A DNA stretch of 64,000 nucleotides from Alkalihalophilus marmarensis DSM 21297 (GTDB lineage Bacteria; Bacillota; Bacilli; Bacillales; Bacillaceae_D): NCBI RefSeq assembly GCF_000474275.2, contig NZ_ATAE01000020.1:1-64000 (forward strand), in the 5' to 3' direction. The notes under the pieces were generated by a model. It was not told the DNA's origin. It made no database searches and saw only the letters and a program-made list of their open reading frames with translations. Below, one piece after another: positions 44,165 through 53,574 of this stretch (the first letter of the stretch is position 1; the number at the start of each line of letters is the position of its first letter). Made by a program: the position numbers and the translations under genes.

Positions 44165-44620
44165 TTACAGTTCCAATTTTAATCCCTCATGCGTGGCTTT
44201 AAATCCTAACCGTTCATAAAAGCGCAGGGCATCAGGTCTTTTTTTATCTGTTGTCAGTTGTATCACATGACAGCCTCGTTGTTTTGCTCGATCGATTGCC
44301 CATTTAATTAGCTCGCTGCCAACCCCTTTCCCCCGTACGGATGCGGCTGTTCTCACACCTTCTACCGTTGCCCTCCATCCTCCTTGATGCGTTAAATAAG
44401 GTGTAAACGTTAGTTGTTGCACACCTACGACAGTCTCCTCTTTGCAGGCTACGATTAACTCATTATTTGGATCAGTGTTGATTGAATGGAAGGCTTTTAT
44501 GTAATTTTCTAGGAGTGGTTGTTCATACTTTTCTCGTTTGCTGCCCAATACATCGTCAGCAAGCATATAAACAATCGAATCCAAATCATCTTCTTTTGCT
44601 AGTCTAAAATAAATGTCCAT
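44165..44620 (-). CDS. GNAT acetyltransferase
   Basis: A 151-residue single GNAT domain. The acetyl-CoA pyrophosphate loop is VRGKGVGSELI (R/Q-x-x-G-x-G/A), followed by the typical RFYERLGFKATHEGL end. The acceptor is unknown. GAGGAGGGAGG precedes the ATG. Last gene of a run of small enzymes on the minus strand. Confidence 0.88.
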   Translation of the reverse strand: MDIYFRLAKEDDLDSIVYMLADDVLGSKREKYEQPLLENYIKAFHSINTDPNNELIVACKEETVVGVQQLTFTPYLTHQGGWRATVEGVRTAASVRGKGVGSELIKWAIDRAKQRGCHVIQLTTDKKRPDALRFYERLGFKATHEGLKLEL

Positions 44621-44658
44621 TTCAATCCTCCCTCCTCAACTAAATCAATAGGAAGTTA

Positions 44659-45174
44659 CTAATTACATTTCACTTCCATCAACCACTCTCTTCCCTCATT
44701 GATCTGCTTCACTTTCCTATACCCACATTTTTCATAACACTTTACCGCTCTAACATTCGATATCGCTGGATCGACAATCACCGTGTCCGCTCCCGTATCC
44801 TTTACTATCTTCCTGACAAAAGAGGAAACCATTATAGTGCCTATCCCTTTATTAAACAAAGCAGGCTCGCCAATAAATTGATCCATGCCATATACCTTGA
44901 GGCTATGGCCGTATCCAAATTCATTATATTTTTCTTCAGCAAGCTTGTAATACTGCATAAAGCCAATCGGCGTGCCTTGCCACTCGACGATAAAAGGAGG
45001 TACATTCACTTCTCCCTGCACACGCGGTTCGTACTTTTGCTTTACTTGCTCAAATGAAAAAGGAGCATTGACATCACCATAGTATTCTAAAACCTCATTC
45101 GTACTTAGCCACTTTGCCATGATTGAGAAATCCTCTTGAGTCATTTTTCGAATATAAATATTATGATCTTCCAT
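44659..45174 (-). CDS. GNAT acetyltransferase similar to AAC(6')-type enzymes
   Basis: A 171-residue GNAT protein. The segment YGMDQFIGEPALFNKGIGT resembles the acetyl-CoA loop of aminoglycoside 6'-N-acetyltransferases and related proteins, and the C-terminal CYEKCGYRKVKQ element is typical. Resistance activity is possible but cannot be claimed from sequence alone. Its start overlaps the upstream DinB-fold gene by 14 bases. Confidence 0.8.
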   Translation of the reverse strand: MEDHNIYIRKMTQEDFSIMAKWLSTNEVLEYYGDVNAPFSFEQVKQKYEPRVQGEVNVPPFIVEWQGTPIGFMQYYKLAEEKYNEFGYGHSLKVYGMDQFIGEPALFNKGIGTIMVSSFVRKIVKDTGADTVIVDPAISNVRAVKCYEKCGYRKVKQINEGREWLMEVKCN

Positions 45175-45631
45175 GTTCAGTTCTCCCTATAAAATGAGCT
45201 GAAACAGGCTTAAATTCAAGTTCCCTTGCCCAGACTGATAATTGTCCTATATGGTGAATTTCATGAGCAATGAGGTGGTGAAGGATCTCATCTTTAGTAT
45301 AAGATTGATTTTCCCAGGATACATATACACTCTCATTTTTGTTTCCAAATAATCCTTTTTCTATAAACTTCATAATTTCAGCACGACAGTCATTAGAAAG
45401 CTTTTTCAATTGTTCCAGCGTATCGTATTGTTCAAAAGGAATAACTTCATCCTCTTTGCCTCTAATGGCTTTAATCCAGCTGTATTCTACCTCAATAACA
45501 TGAAACAGTGTATATAGTATACTGCCTGGTCCGCCAGTGCGCGGCTTTAGCAGCTCTTTCGTTGAAATCTGTTCACACCATTCGAGCCAATCGTCTCTCA
45601 CCTGCCAGTTGTACTCAAAAAAAGATCGCAT
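45161..45631 (-). CDS. DinB/YfiT-fold protein
   Basis: A 156-residue four-helix protein of the DinB superfamily. Metal-binding histidines are visible in LFHVIEVEYSW and HEIHHIGQL, the usual three-His site. Relatives include thiol-dependent S-transferases and damage-inducible proteins of unknown job. The ATG at 45631 follows GAGGTGAAGTG. It overlaps the next GNAT gene, so the two are coupled. Confidence 0.82.
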   Translation of the reverse strand: MRSFFEYNWQVRDDWLEWCEQISTKELLKPRTGGPGSILYTLFHVIEVEYSWIKAIRGKEDEVIPFEQYDTLEQLKKLSNDCRAEIMKFIEKGLFGNKNESVYVSWENQSYTKDEILHHLIAHEIHHIGQLSVWARELEFKPVSAHFIGRTEHGRS

Positions 45632-45670
45632 CACTTCACCTCATCCATTATTGCTCGTCTTTACCCACTG

Positions 45671-45955
45671 TTAAACCATTAATATGATGATCCACACAAC
45701 AATGATCAATGGAAAGATGATAAAAAATAAATTTAAGCCCTGCATGATTTTCAATGAAACATGAGCCTTCCCTTTGCTCGTTATTCTGATGTAATAAAAA
45801 GAAATCCAGCCAAATACAGGCATCAAAAATGACCATGATCCGTAATTTGGTTCTGTTGCATCAATTAATTCTTCCATTAACAATAGAAATAAAAAAAGAT
45901 TAATCATTAATAGAGTAAGAGGTATCCATTTATTAAAACTTATCGTTGTTTTCAT
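45671..45955 (-). CDS. Small membrane protein
   Basis: A 94-residue protein with three hydrophobic segments (about residues 10-28, 42-56 and 70-93) and an acidic loop after the first. No family recognised. GGAGAG nine bases before the ATG supports the start. It lies just upstream of the DinB-fold gene, in the same direction. Confidence 0.68.
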   Translation of the reverse strand: MKTTISFNKWIPLTLLMINLFLFLLLMEELIDATEPNYGSWSFLMPVFGWISFYYIRITSKGKAHVSLKIMQGLNLFFIIFPLIIVVWIIILMV

Positions 45956-45993
45956 AGGGCGGCACTCTCCTTTACCCTAGCTGCTTTTATCCT

Positions 45994-46022
45994 TTAAAAA
46001 AGAGCTGCATTTAAGCAGCTCT
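45994..46022 (-). terminator. Terminator of the amidohydrolase gene
   Basis: On the minus strand AGAGCTGC pairs with GCAGCTCT (46015-46022 with 46001-46008) and a run of T follows, 23 bases past the amidohydrolase stop codon. Confidence 0.85.
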
Positions 46023-46044
46023 AGAAAGCAAGCTTCAGTTATAT

Positions 46045-47394
46045 TTACTGATTCACCTGCTCGCGGTATTCCTCTAACATATAATCTCTTGCTTCAACCG
46101 CTTGTTTTTTCAAGCTGGCTAGATCAACATTCAATAGTTTCCCGTCTTTCTTAACAGCTTCTCCTGCCACATAGACAGAATCGACATTGGCTGTATTTGC
46201 CGTTTGTACGACAGTGCCGACAGGATCATTCACAGGGTAGATATTTAAGTCACTCGTACGAATCATGATTAGGTCCGCTTGTTTGCCTGGAGCTAAGGTG
46301 CCGATTTTATCTTCTAGCATAAGAGCTTTAGCACCTTCAATGGTCGCACATTCTAAGATCGTTTCTGCTGATAGATTCAGCTCGGGACCTGGCATAATCC
46401 TTTTTTCTAGTTGAATTTGATTATATCTCGCTCGCTCTGCTTGAAGGGCAAACTTCATTTGTGCAAACATATCCCCGCCTGTTGAGGTGACGACATCGAC
46501 TCCGAGTGCTGGTTTTACACCATTTTCTAGCGATAACCCTACAGCGGGATACCCATGTCCCATCATCATCTCAATTTCAGGTGTTACGGAAATGCTGCCG
46601 CCTTTTTCTGCTAATAGCTTCACCTCTTCAGGGCTGATCGCATTAGCATGGACAAAGTTTAAATCTTTTCCTAATAAGTTCTCCTCATTTAACTTTTCAA
46701 TTGAGCGAGCTGTTGATCCCCATGTACCGAAACCAAGATGCATGCTGCATACGGCATCCAGCTCTCTTGCTAATTGAATTTCTTTTACACTAGTTTCCCA
46801 AGAACTAAACTCAGGGCCGCGAATCGCGAGACCCATTGTTAACAGCTGATCCCGTGAAGAGAAATGGCGTGCCTTTATCCTGCGAGCATCCTCCGCATTA
46901 TCAATGGTACTGTCAGCATTCCAATATTCCGTCTCCCCCGGGCTGCCATGAGCAAAGACCGCTCTAATTCCAGAGTCTTTCAATCCTCTAATCATTTCTT
47001 CTGTATGGTCAGGTGAGATGATCATCGTCCAATCAAGCAAGGTGGTGACCCCTGCTTCTAATGCTTCAAGAGCACCAAGCCGGTTTGCTATATAATCATC
47101 TTCAGGTCTGCGCATGGATCCAAGGCCGCCGTAATAAATTTTACTCAAATACGTTTGCAACGACCAATCTGCTCCTATATTACGGATAAGCGACTCCCAT
47201 GTGTGCCGGTGTGAATCCACCAACCCTGGCATCACGATCATGTCCGATGCATCAATTACTTCACAGTCTCCTGCTTCTATATTAGGTCTTACCTCAACAA
47301 TAGTAGATCCTTCAACGAGAACATCAGCCGCCTCAAAGTTTCCTATTTTCTTATCTAACGTCAGTACCATTCCGCCCTTAAATAGCTTTCTCAT
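46045..47394 (-). CDS. Metal-dependent amidohydrolase, MTA/SAH deaminase-like
   Basis: A 449-residue TIM-barrel deaminase or chlorohydrolase of the AtzA/TrzN-SAH deaminase group. Metal ligands are His62-x-His64 in DSHRHTW, His in CSMHLGF, His in FVHANAI and Asp in LGVDVVTS. The barrel is flanked by N- and C-terminal beta-sandwich strands (LAPGKQADLIMI). The substrate is not readable; aminated purines, pterins or related rings are usual. AAAGGGTG precedes the ATG. An AEC carrier and LysR regulator upstream may supply and control its substrate. Confidence 0.85.
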   Translation of the reverse strand: MRKLFKGGMVLTLDKKIGNFEAADVLVEGSTIVEVRPNIEAGDCEVIDASDMIVMPGLVDSHRHTWESLIRNIGADWSLQTYLSKIYYGGLGSMRRPEDDYIANRLGALEALEAGVTTLLDWTMIISPDHTEEMIRGLKDSGIRAVFAHGSPGETEYWNADSTIDNAEDARRIKARHFSSRDQLLTMGLAIRGPEFSSWETSVKEIQLARELDAVCSMHLGFGTWGSTARSIEKLNEENLLGKDLNFVHANAISPEEVKLLAEKGGSISVTPEIEMMMGHGYPAVGLSLENGVKPALGVDVVTSTGGDMFAQMKFALQAERARYNQIQLEKRIMPGPELNLSAETILECATIEGAKALMLEDKIGTLAPGKQADLIMIRTSDLNIYPVNDPVGTVVQTANTANVDSVYVAGEAVKKDGKLLNVDLASLKKQAVEARDYMLEEYREQVNQ

Positions 47395-47495
47395 CGATCT
47401 TCACCCTTTCTGCTAAAGTGGAAATCTCTCTCAACTCTTCTATTCTAGCATTCACAAATCGGAATAATCTAATCATTCGCTCAATTATAAGGGAA

Positions 47496-48428
47496 CTAAT
47501 AAAGAGGAAATAAAATCCTAGCCGTATAAACGACGATTGTAACTGTGACCATACTGAATATTGTCGAGATAAGTACAGTTTGGGCTGCGTACTCAGGGTA
47601 ATTATTGTACTCCAGCGCAAAGATCGAGCTGTTTCTAGACGTTGGAAACGCACTTGCGATAAACAATGCTTGAGCAATGATTCCATCAAGATTTAGAAGA
47701 AAAATAACGAGAAGTCCAATACATGGTGATAAGAGAAGCCGGCCTGCTAAACTCATGAGTAATGGTTTTTGGAATCTGTACAATTTAATAAAAGCACTTT
47801 GTGCTCCAAGGGTAACAAGTGCCATCGCGAGAAAAGCATCAGCTATATTTTCAATGGGTGTGAAGAGAAAGCTAGGTATCGCAATAGAAAATACTTTTAA
47901 ACATACAGCGAGCAATAAAGCATAGATGACGGGGTTCTTTAGAAGAAAACTAAGAGATTGAAGCCCTTTTTTCTCAGCTGACACAGCATTGAATAATCCA
48001 TAGGTAAACGTAAGGATATTCTGAAATAGCAAGACGATTACTTGAACGGTTACGCCGATTGGGTGCTGCGCAAAAACGACCTGACTGATCGGAAGGCCAA
48101 AATTCCCATTATTGCTCAACACTACACTGTTTTTAAAGGTAGACGTTAAGCGATGATCGAAACCTGCTGCTTTTGCAACGGCTGCACTTATAATAATGAG
48201 AATGCTATTTTGAATGACGAGAAACAGAAGAATAAGAGAAAGCGCCTCGCCACCCATTTCACTTTTATATACATTCACAAAGCAAACCGCCGGAATGAGC
48301 AGGTACGTATTTAATTTAGATAACGTCTTCATATCTAAAGTGAATTTCCGATGCAGGTACGCACCGATCGCTATTAATGAAAAGATCGGCACCATTACCT
48401 GAATAAGTATGGCGAAAAAAACATCCAT
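47496..48428 (-). CDS. AEC (auxin efflux carrier) family transporter
   Basis: A 310-residue, about ten-helix protein of the AEC family. It has the typical start VPIFSLIAIGAYLHRK and a mid-protein discontinuous helix region NNGNFGLPI (about residues 107-115), which binds organic anions in relatives such as malate carriers. Substrate unknown. GGAGGGG precedes the ATG. It lies about 100 bp upstream of the amidohydrolase gene and downstream of a LysR gene. Confidence 0.85.
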   Translation of the reverse strand: MDVFFAILIQVMVPIFSLIAIGAYLHRKFTLDMKTLSKLNTYLLIPAVCFVNVYKSEMGGEALSLILLFLVIQNSILIIISAAVAKAAGFDHRLTSTFKNSVVLSNNGNFGLPISQVVFAQHPIGVTVQVIVLLFQNILTFTYGLFNAVSAEKKGLQSLSFLLKNPVIYALLLAVCLKVFSIAIPSFLFTPIENIADAFLAMALVTLGAQSAFIKLYRFQKPLLMSLAGRLLLSPCIGLLVIFLLNLDGIIAQALFIASAFPTSRNSSIFALEYNNYPEYAAQTVLISTIFSMVTVTIVVYTARILFPLY

Positions 48429-48532
48429 TACACACCCCTCCTCTTAAGCTAGCTTATAGCTGAAAGGAGGGAGTGTAAAATTCAATTTATCTATTGAGAG
48501 GTATTCAAAAAAGGAATGACATGCAGGAATAC

Positions 48533-49399
48533 TTATTCATTAAAATCAATTCGTTTCATAAAACGGACGAATTCGGCGACTGATTTAAGTTTTAAAGTCT
48601 CTTCATGAAACAACATCCACGTCTTCCGCACGATAGGCGCGCCGTTTTTATCCGTTAAATTCACACGGAACAAATCTTCTTCCTCTTCTATTAACGTGCT
48701 AGGAAGAATTCCGTACCCTAAGCCATTAATCACCATTTCCTTGCATGTGACTCCTTTGTCAACTTCCATTCCAATGAGCGGAGGATGCGAATACGACCTG
48801 CTCCACCAGTTATCGATTATCTGCAAAAGAAGAGTATCCGTTTCATAATCAATTCTTGGATATGACGGCAAATTCTCAAGATTTATTTCCTCTTTTGAGA
48901 CAATGCAAATGTTTTCTTCAAATAGTAGAAGCTTGGATTCCGGCCACTCATACTCACCGCGGACGATCCCAATCTGGACATCCCGGTGATACACTTGATT
49001 AAACACTTCTTGGCTCCATCCCGTCGTAACCTTATAGTTTACGTTTGGAAAATGTTCTTGAAATAGCTTTAACATGTGAGGAAGTTTATGTGTCGCAATA
49101 TAATTAGAAACCGCTAATCGCAGTGTCCCGATTACCTCGTCTTCCATATTTAAGACTGTTTCTTTAATGCTTTGAAAACGAGCGATCATCTCTTCTGCAC
49201 ATTTTGCCAAGTACTCACCTTGTGGCGTGAATTCCACTCCTCTTGCCCCTCGATTAATAATAGAAACATCATATTCTTTTTCCATTTGTTGAATTCTCTT
49301 CGTTAAGGTTGGTTGCGAAATATAGAGATTTTGAGCAGTTCTTGTAATATTTTTCTTTGCAAAAAGTTCTTTTAAAATGAGCCAGTCCCGTTCATCCAT
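48533..49399 (-). CDS. LysR-family transcriptional regulator
   Basis: A 288-residue LTTR. The N-terminal winged HTH shows NITRTAQNLYISQPTLTKRI (residues 17-36), followed by a helical linker and a periplasmic-binding-like effector domain (LRLAVSNYIATHKLP onward). It lies upstream of the AEC and amidohydrolase genes in the same direction, so it may control them. GGAGG precedes the ATG. Confidence 0.9.
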   Translation of the reverse strand: MDERDWLILKELFAKKNITRTAQNLYISQPTLTKRIQQMEKEYDVSIINRGARGVEFTPQGEYLAKCAEEMIARFQSIKETVLNMEDEVIGTLRLAVSNYIATHKLPHMLKLFQEHFPNVNYKVTTGWSQEVFNQVYHRDVQIGIVRGEYEWPESKLLLFEENICIVSKEEINLENLPSYPRIDYETDTLLLQIIDNWWSRSYSHPPLIGMEVDKGVTCKEMVINGLGYGILPSTLIEEEEDLFRVNLTDKNGAPIVRKTWMLFHEETLKLKSVAEFVRFMKRIDFNE

Positions 49400-49421
49400 A
49401 TGTATTCCTCCGTGCAGTAAA

Positions 49422-49580
49422 CTACTCTTTTTTACTATGGTAAATCTTCTTTAACGTGTTATTGATGTTGTTTAAGCTCAGCAGAATAAAGCCAAGCATA
49501 ACGAACGTCACAATTTCCCCCGTGAAAAAAGCAACGACCCCTAATACAATAAAATAAAAACTATACCACCAATGATTCAT
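49422..49580 (-). CDS. Small membrane protein
   Basis: A 52-residue reading frame, MNHWWYSFYF at the start, two hydrophobic stretches (about residues 6-20 and 22-36) and a basic end KKIYHSKKE. AGAGGG lies 11 bases before the ATG. It sits between the GNAT gene and the LysR gene on the same strand, where no other gene fits. Function unknown. Confidence 0.6.
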   Translation of the reverse strand: MNHWWYSFYFIVLGVVAFFTGEIVTFVMLGFILLSLNNINNTLKKIYHSKKE

Positions 49581-49595
49581 CTTTCTAACATCCCT

Positions 49596-50129
49596 CTATT
49601 TATCTTTAGTTTTCTTTATGTACTCTCTTTTCAGAACTCCCATAATGATTTCATCTGAGTATTTTCCGTCTATAAACAGGGCGTCACGCAGAATCCCTTC
49701 TACTTTGAACCCTGCTTTTTCGTATGCTTTCAGTCCTCTTTTATTATGGGAATATACTTCTAGTTGTAGACGGTTTAAGTTCAGCTTATGAAAGGCATAG
49801 TCTAACGCTAATTGAACCGCCTCCGTCCCGTATCCTTTATTAAAGTGCTTCGGGTCATGAAGTGCAATCCTGAAGGCGGCCTTTTTATTACCTTCATCTA
49901 TTTCCAAAATGGCTAAATCCCCGATACACTGATTATTAAGAAGGCAGATCGCAAAATCATGTCTCGTAGAGTCATCTGCCGCTTTCTCATAGAATTGAAC
50001 GACATCTTCATATGTAAATTGCTTTTTGGTCCCTGTCATATATCTAATTTCCTTATTTTCTATCGCCTGGTAAAAGCTATGAAGATCTCGCTTTCCAAGT
50101 CTTCTAAGACAAATTAAATCTCCTTTCAT
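49596..50129 (-). CDS. GNAT acetyltransferase, RimJ/RimL-like
   Basis: A 177-residue GNAT protein, starting MKGDLICLRRL, with the cofactor loop FNKGYGTEAVQLALDYAF and the NKRGLKAYEKAGFKVEG end. RimJ/RimL-type relatives acetylate protein N-termini or small molecules. GAGGAGG seven bases before the ATG at 50129 decides the start. Third of three acetyltransferase genes in a row. Confidence 0.86.
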   Translation of the reverse strand: MKGDLICLRRLGKRDLHSFYQAIENKEIRYMTGTKKQFTYEDVVQFYEKAADDSTRHDFAICLLNNQCIGDLAILEIDEGNKKAAFRIALHDPKHFNKGYGTEAVQLALDYAFHKLNLNRLQLEVYSHNKRGLKAYEKAGFKVEGILRDALFIDGKYSDEIIMGVLKREYIKKTKDK

Positions 50130-50166
50130 ATATACACCTCCTCTTATCACTTATAGCGCTGAGTTT

Positions 50167-50658
50167 TTAATCAATTCCAACAAGCTGACTTCTTCTCTCT
50201 AACAAAATGGTATCCCGCCACACACCGTTCATCTTACCAATCCGCTCGCGTTTGCCAACTTCTCTAAACCCACACTTCTTATGTATGAAAAGGCTTGCTG
50301 TATTCTCAGGAAAAATGCCTGATTGAAGGGTCCAGATATCTCTATTTTCACTAAGGTTCACTAATGCGCTAAGTAATAAGCTTCCAAGACCTTTTCCGCT
50401 CCACTTGTGACTAACATACACACTAACTTCTGCCACACCTGCGTAGACACGGCGGTTCGATACCGGGCTTAGTGCAGCCCAACCTTTAAGCTCGCCGTCT
50501 ATTCTTGCCACTAACCGGCATTCATTGTCATGACTTCTATCCCACTCCACCCACGATGGCGCCTCAGTTTGAAAGGTGGCATTTCCATCAGCAATCCCCT
50601 CACAATATATACCTTTAACTTCGGTCCAATCGTCCGGATTCATTTTATCTATGATCAT
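50167..50658 (-). CDS. GNAT acetyltransferase, phosphinothricin-type
   Basis: A 163-residue GNAT protein resembling Pat/YwnH enzymes that acetylate phosphinothricin or methionine sulfoximine: GWAALSPVSNRRVYAGVAEVSVYV, then SGKGLGSLLL for acetyl-CoA. Its start overlaps the preceding GNAT stop by four bases, so both are translated together. True substrate unknown. Confidence 0.83.
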   Translation of the reverse strand: MIIDKMNPDDWTEVKGIYCEGIADGNATFQTEAPSWVEWDRSHDNECRLVARIDGELKGWAALSPVSNRRVYAGVAEVSVYVSHKWSGKGLGSLLLSALVNLSENRDIWTLQSGIFPENTASLFIHKKCGFREVGKRERIGKMNGVWRDTILLERRSQLVGID

Positions 50659-51182
50659 GACGTATCACCTTTCGATTCATGTTGTCTAAAACCCGCATAA
50701 ATGTAGTGATATTTATAAAAAATTAATACTTCTTTTTCTCTCCCAAAACCTATTTTCTCTGCCACTCGAATAGACGGCTTGTTTTTAGGAACAATCAAGC
50801 TGATTAGTCGATCAACCTTTAATTGCTGAAACCCATAATCTCTGCATGCGACGGCCGCTTCAGTAGCATACCCTTTTGACCAATGCTTTTTGTTGATATG
50901 ATAGCCAAGCTCTATTTCCTTTTTTCCCTCGACTTGTTGGGTAACCAATCCGCAATCACCGATGACTTCACCCGTTTCCCTAAAGCATACTGCCCATAAG
51001 CCATGACCGTCCTTTTGATAACGTTGAAGATTTTTCTCCACCCAGCTTTTCGTTTTTTCATAACTGAATGGTGCTGGGTAATGCTGCATTGTTTCAGGAT
51101 CAGAGAAGATCGTATGGAGAGCCGGAATATCTTCTTTAGTGAAAGGCCTTATTGTAAGTCTTTCTGTTTCAAGTGTGAGCAC
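50655..51182 (-). CDS. GNAT acetyltransferase, RimJ/RimL-like
   Basis: A 175-residue GNAT protein with TERLTIRPFTKEDIPAL at the start, WSKGYATEAAVACRDYGF as cofactor loop and NKPSIRVAEKIGFGREKEV at the end. GGGGGGAG precedes a GTG start. It heads the three-gene acetyltransferase run (50655, 50167, 49596). The gap 51183-51383 upstream holds nothing I can identify. Confidence 0.87.
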   Translation of the reverse strand: MLTLETERLTIRPFTKEDIPALHTIFSDPETMQHYPAPFSYEKTKSWVEKNLQRYQKDGHGLWAVCFRETGEVIGDCGLVTQQVEGKKEIELGYHINKKHWSKGYATEAAVACRDYGFQQLKVDRLISLIVPKNKPSIRVAEKIGFGREKEVLIFYKYHYIYAGFRQHESKGDTS

Positions 51183-51383
51183 TTTTACTCCCCCCTATCA
51201 TTGCCGCCTTAAAAAGCATACCATATTCTCCCTTTATATTTAGTACAAGATGAAGCAAAAAGTGAAGCATAAGGTCAGCAAGCCGCCTCATTCTTCACTA
51301 TTAGATGAACCGGAAAACTCTAATCTTGCTATCACCATCAAACACTTATTGCATAAATAGGGTCCCATCACAAAATGCTTTAC

Positions 51384-51572
51384 TTAATACAAAGATTCAG
51401 GTGCCTCGGGCAAAGCAATTGCGAGAATAATGTAAACTAGCAAATTAGCAGGCAAGAAGATGAATATAACTCTTACAACAAAAGAAGAGATCCCTAGATA
51501 TTCTGCAATACCTCCGCATACTCCTGATATTGCTCGATCATATGTTGATTTCATCAGTGTTTTTTTACCCAT
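51384..51572 (-). CDS. PspC-domain membrane protein
   Basis: A 62-residue protein with the PspC signature RAISGVCGGIAEYLGIS followed by one hydrophobic helix. PspC proteins take part in envelope-stress responses. The start is ATG 51572, since GAGGAGG lies six bases upstream; the frame is open to 51626. It follows the Ere-like gene. Confidence 0.85.
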   Translation of the reverse strand: MGKKTLMKSTYDRAISGVCGGIAEYLGISSFVVRVIFIFLPANLLVYIILAIALPEAPESLY

Positions 51573-51635
51573 CTTCATCCTCCTCGATTTATTATAATCA
51601 TCCTGACTTACAAAATACTTTTTCATACCTCAAGT

Positions 51636-52838
51636 TCATTCACTCCGTTTTAAATAAGCAGGAGGAGATGCTTCTCGGATAAACATAATAGCATCATAAT
51701 GCTTTGGCGGTTGAACAATCATAGGAGATAGTCCTGAAAATCCTAACTCTAATAATCGCCATCTTTTCCTCAACCATAGTTGATCATCGTTTTCACTTAG
51801 AGGGAGAAATACATCATTCTCTGAGGCCTCATAAAGAAGCGATTCTAAATGATACTGTTTTTTCTTCATATGTATGTTTAAATTTACCCGCAATTGTGTG
51901 GCAAAGGTTCCGCTCCCTGCATACAACCCAACAGTATATATATCTTCAGGGTACTTCTTTTGCAGCCAATACCCGACTGATTTAATTCCTAATGCTTTTG
52001 CGATCATTGGGCGTTTTTTTCTTATATGAAAATTATGAGCCCAAACAATCATCTTCTCCCCTTTATAATAATGATTCATCAGCCACTCTAGATTTTGAAA
52101 CATATGTAACCCTCTTTGCACACCGGAGGCAAAATACCCTTTTAAGTTCACTTGTAACCACTGCAGCCTATTCTGTATTCCCCGCTCAATAAGTAAAAGC
52201 ATCTTTTGTATTTCAGGAGTTGTTTCTCTAGTTTGTTTGATCGCTAGTAAATTTAGTATGTCTTCATAACCTTGAATGCTTTCTTTCATCTTCCCTTTTA
52301 ACGACCTGGTGACCTTAAATAAAAGTTCGTCTTGAAATTCAAAGTATTGTTCTTCAGCGATTTTCATTGATTGATATAATTCATCATCTACATGACATTT
52401 CACCCATTCAACCATGTATTCTGAGACTAAAGGGTACGTAGGCTGGGGATCCATTCCGCTGAGAATGAGTGACTGAGCCCATTCGTCTTGAAACAATGGC
52501 TTCATCTCTTCATTATGGTAAATATCTAATAAGCTTTCCTGGATTTGCTTATCAGGGGAGAGATTTGTTAAGAATTCCTTGCAAAGAGTGGCTTCAAGAA
52601 GTCCGCTTTCAAGTACGACAACGTTAAACCCGTGATGTTGATGCAGGTAACGGATTAACTCTGTTTTTGTGGTAAAATAATTTCCTATTCCGTGCAAATT
52701 TTCACCAAGGAGGATGATTCGTTTATCTTTTATAAAGCGATCAATACAAGAAAAGTCATCGCTAGAATTGATTTCAAAAGCAGCTTTCTTCACTTGTTCG
52801 CGCCAGCTGTTTCTCGTTCGTTGACTGATAAAACTCAT
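51636..52838 (-). CDS. Erythromycin esterase-like hydrolase
   Basis: A 400-residue protein of the EreA/succinoglycan-biosynthesis (PF05139-type) family. Active-site motifs are LLGENLHGIG (Glu and His), TELIRYL, VVLESG and the late WAHNFHI. Homologues open the macrolide lactone ring, but many family members have other, unknown substrates. GGGGG precedes the ATG. No mobile-element context is seen, so an intrinsic gene is likely. Confidence 0.82.
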   Translation of the reverse strand: MSFISQRTRNSWREQVKKAAFEINSSDDFSCIDRFIKDKRIILLGENLHGIGNYFTTKTELIRYLHQHHGFNVVVLESGLLEATLCKEFLTNLSPDKQIQESLLDIYHNEEMKPLFQDEWAQSLILSGMDPQPTYPLVSEYMVEWVKCHVDDELYQSMKIAEEQYFEFQDELLFKVTRSLKGKMKESIQGYEDILNLLAIKQTRETTPEIQKMLLLIERGIQNRLQWLQVNLKGYFASGVQRGLHMFQNLEWLMNHYYKGEKMIVWAHNFHIRKKRPMIAKALGIKSVGYWLQKKYPEDIYTVGLYAGSGTFATQLRVNLNIHMKKKQYHLESLLYEASENDVFLPLSENDDQLWLRKRWRLLELGFSGLSPMIVQPPKHYDAIMFIREASPPAYLKRSE

Positions 52839-52872
52839 CTATATTCCCCCTTTGCAAGACCCTTTAATCATT

Positions 52873-53574
52873 CTACCATTTGTTTGGAACAATGCTTTGT
52901 GCGGGGGCAGTATCTTTTCTTAACAATTCAATGATTGTTGGAATTTCTAATAGGTTCTCCACAATAAAGTCCGCATCAACTTGGTCCCACCCACTGTCTA
53001 CTTTCCAAATCGCTTTCATTCCAGCTTGCTGCGCTGCATAGACATCATTATCCGGATGATCGCCTACAAAAATACTTTCAGCAGAAGCTACATTCAGTCT
53101 CTCTAGTGCACGGTGAAAGATCTCCTGATTCGGCTTCTTCATCCCTTCCCATTCAGACACTAAAATAACATCAAAGAACTCTTTTATACCTAGAGCTTCA
53201 ATGTTATCCATTTGGAACTGTCCGTAACCATTCGTGATCATTCCTACTAGAAGCTTCATAGATTTCAGCTCTTTAAGCATTTCTTTCAACCCATTGAAAG
53301 GAACGCAGTGATGTTTAAATTCACTGATATAATCTTCTAGCATGTTCTCCCACTGTAAAGTTGACAAATCAAATTCAGTGAGAAGCTGCTGATAGACCTT
53401 GTCTTTCCAAACATACCCCCGCTTATCTAATTCAATAAACCTAGAACAATACGTCTCTTTCGGGATATGTTTAAGGCCGTTATTAAGCCTATCATATTGA
53501 TTTTCTATAAATGCATGCACAGAGGCATCTCTATTTAATAAGGTTCCATCTAAATCAAAAAGGACAGCTTTCAT
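52873..53574 (-). CDS. HAD-family phosphatase (YjjG/YfnB-like)
   Basis: A 233-residue HAD hydrolase. Motif I is DLDGTLLNRD, motif II MITNGYG, motif III the Lys in MKKPNQEIF, and motif IV VGDHPDNDV. It removes phosphate from a small metabolite, perhaps a nucleotide. AAAGGGGG precedes the ATG, which lies inside the end of the upstream HAD gene (20-base overlap). Confidence 0.88.
   Translation of the reverse strand: MKAVLFDLDGTLLNRDASVHAFIENQYDRLNNGLKHIPKETYCSRFIELDKRGYVWKDKVYQQLLTEFDLSTLQWENMLEDYISEFKHHCVPFNGLKEMLKELKSMKLLVGMITNGYGQFQMDNIEALGIKEFFDVILVSEWEGMKKPNQEIFHRALERLNVASAESIFVGDHPDNDVYAAQQAGMKAIWKVDSGWDQVDADFIVENLLEIPTIIELLRKDTAPAQSIVPNKW

Noticed and set aside
44659-45174. Calling an aminoglycoside-resistance gene
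   Set aside because: The resemblance to AAC(6') is limited to general GNAT motifs and one segment; resistance cannot be inferred from that.
47378-47689. 103-codon minus-strand frame between amidohydrolase and AEC genes
   Set aside because: It overlaps the end of the AEC gene in another frame and has no ribosome site or domain.
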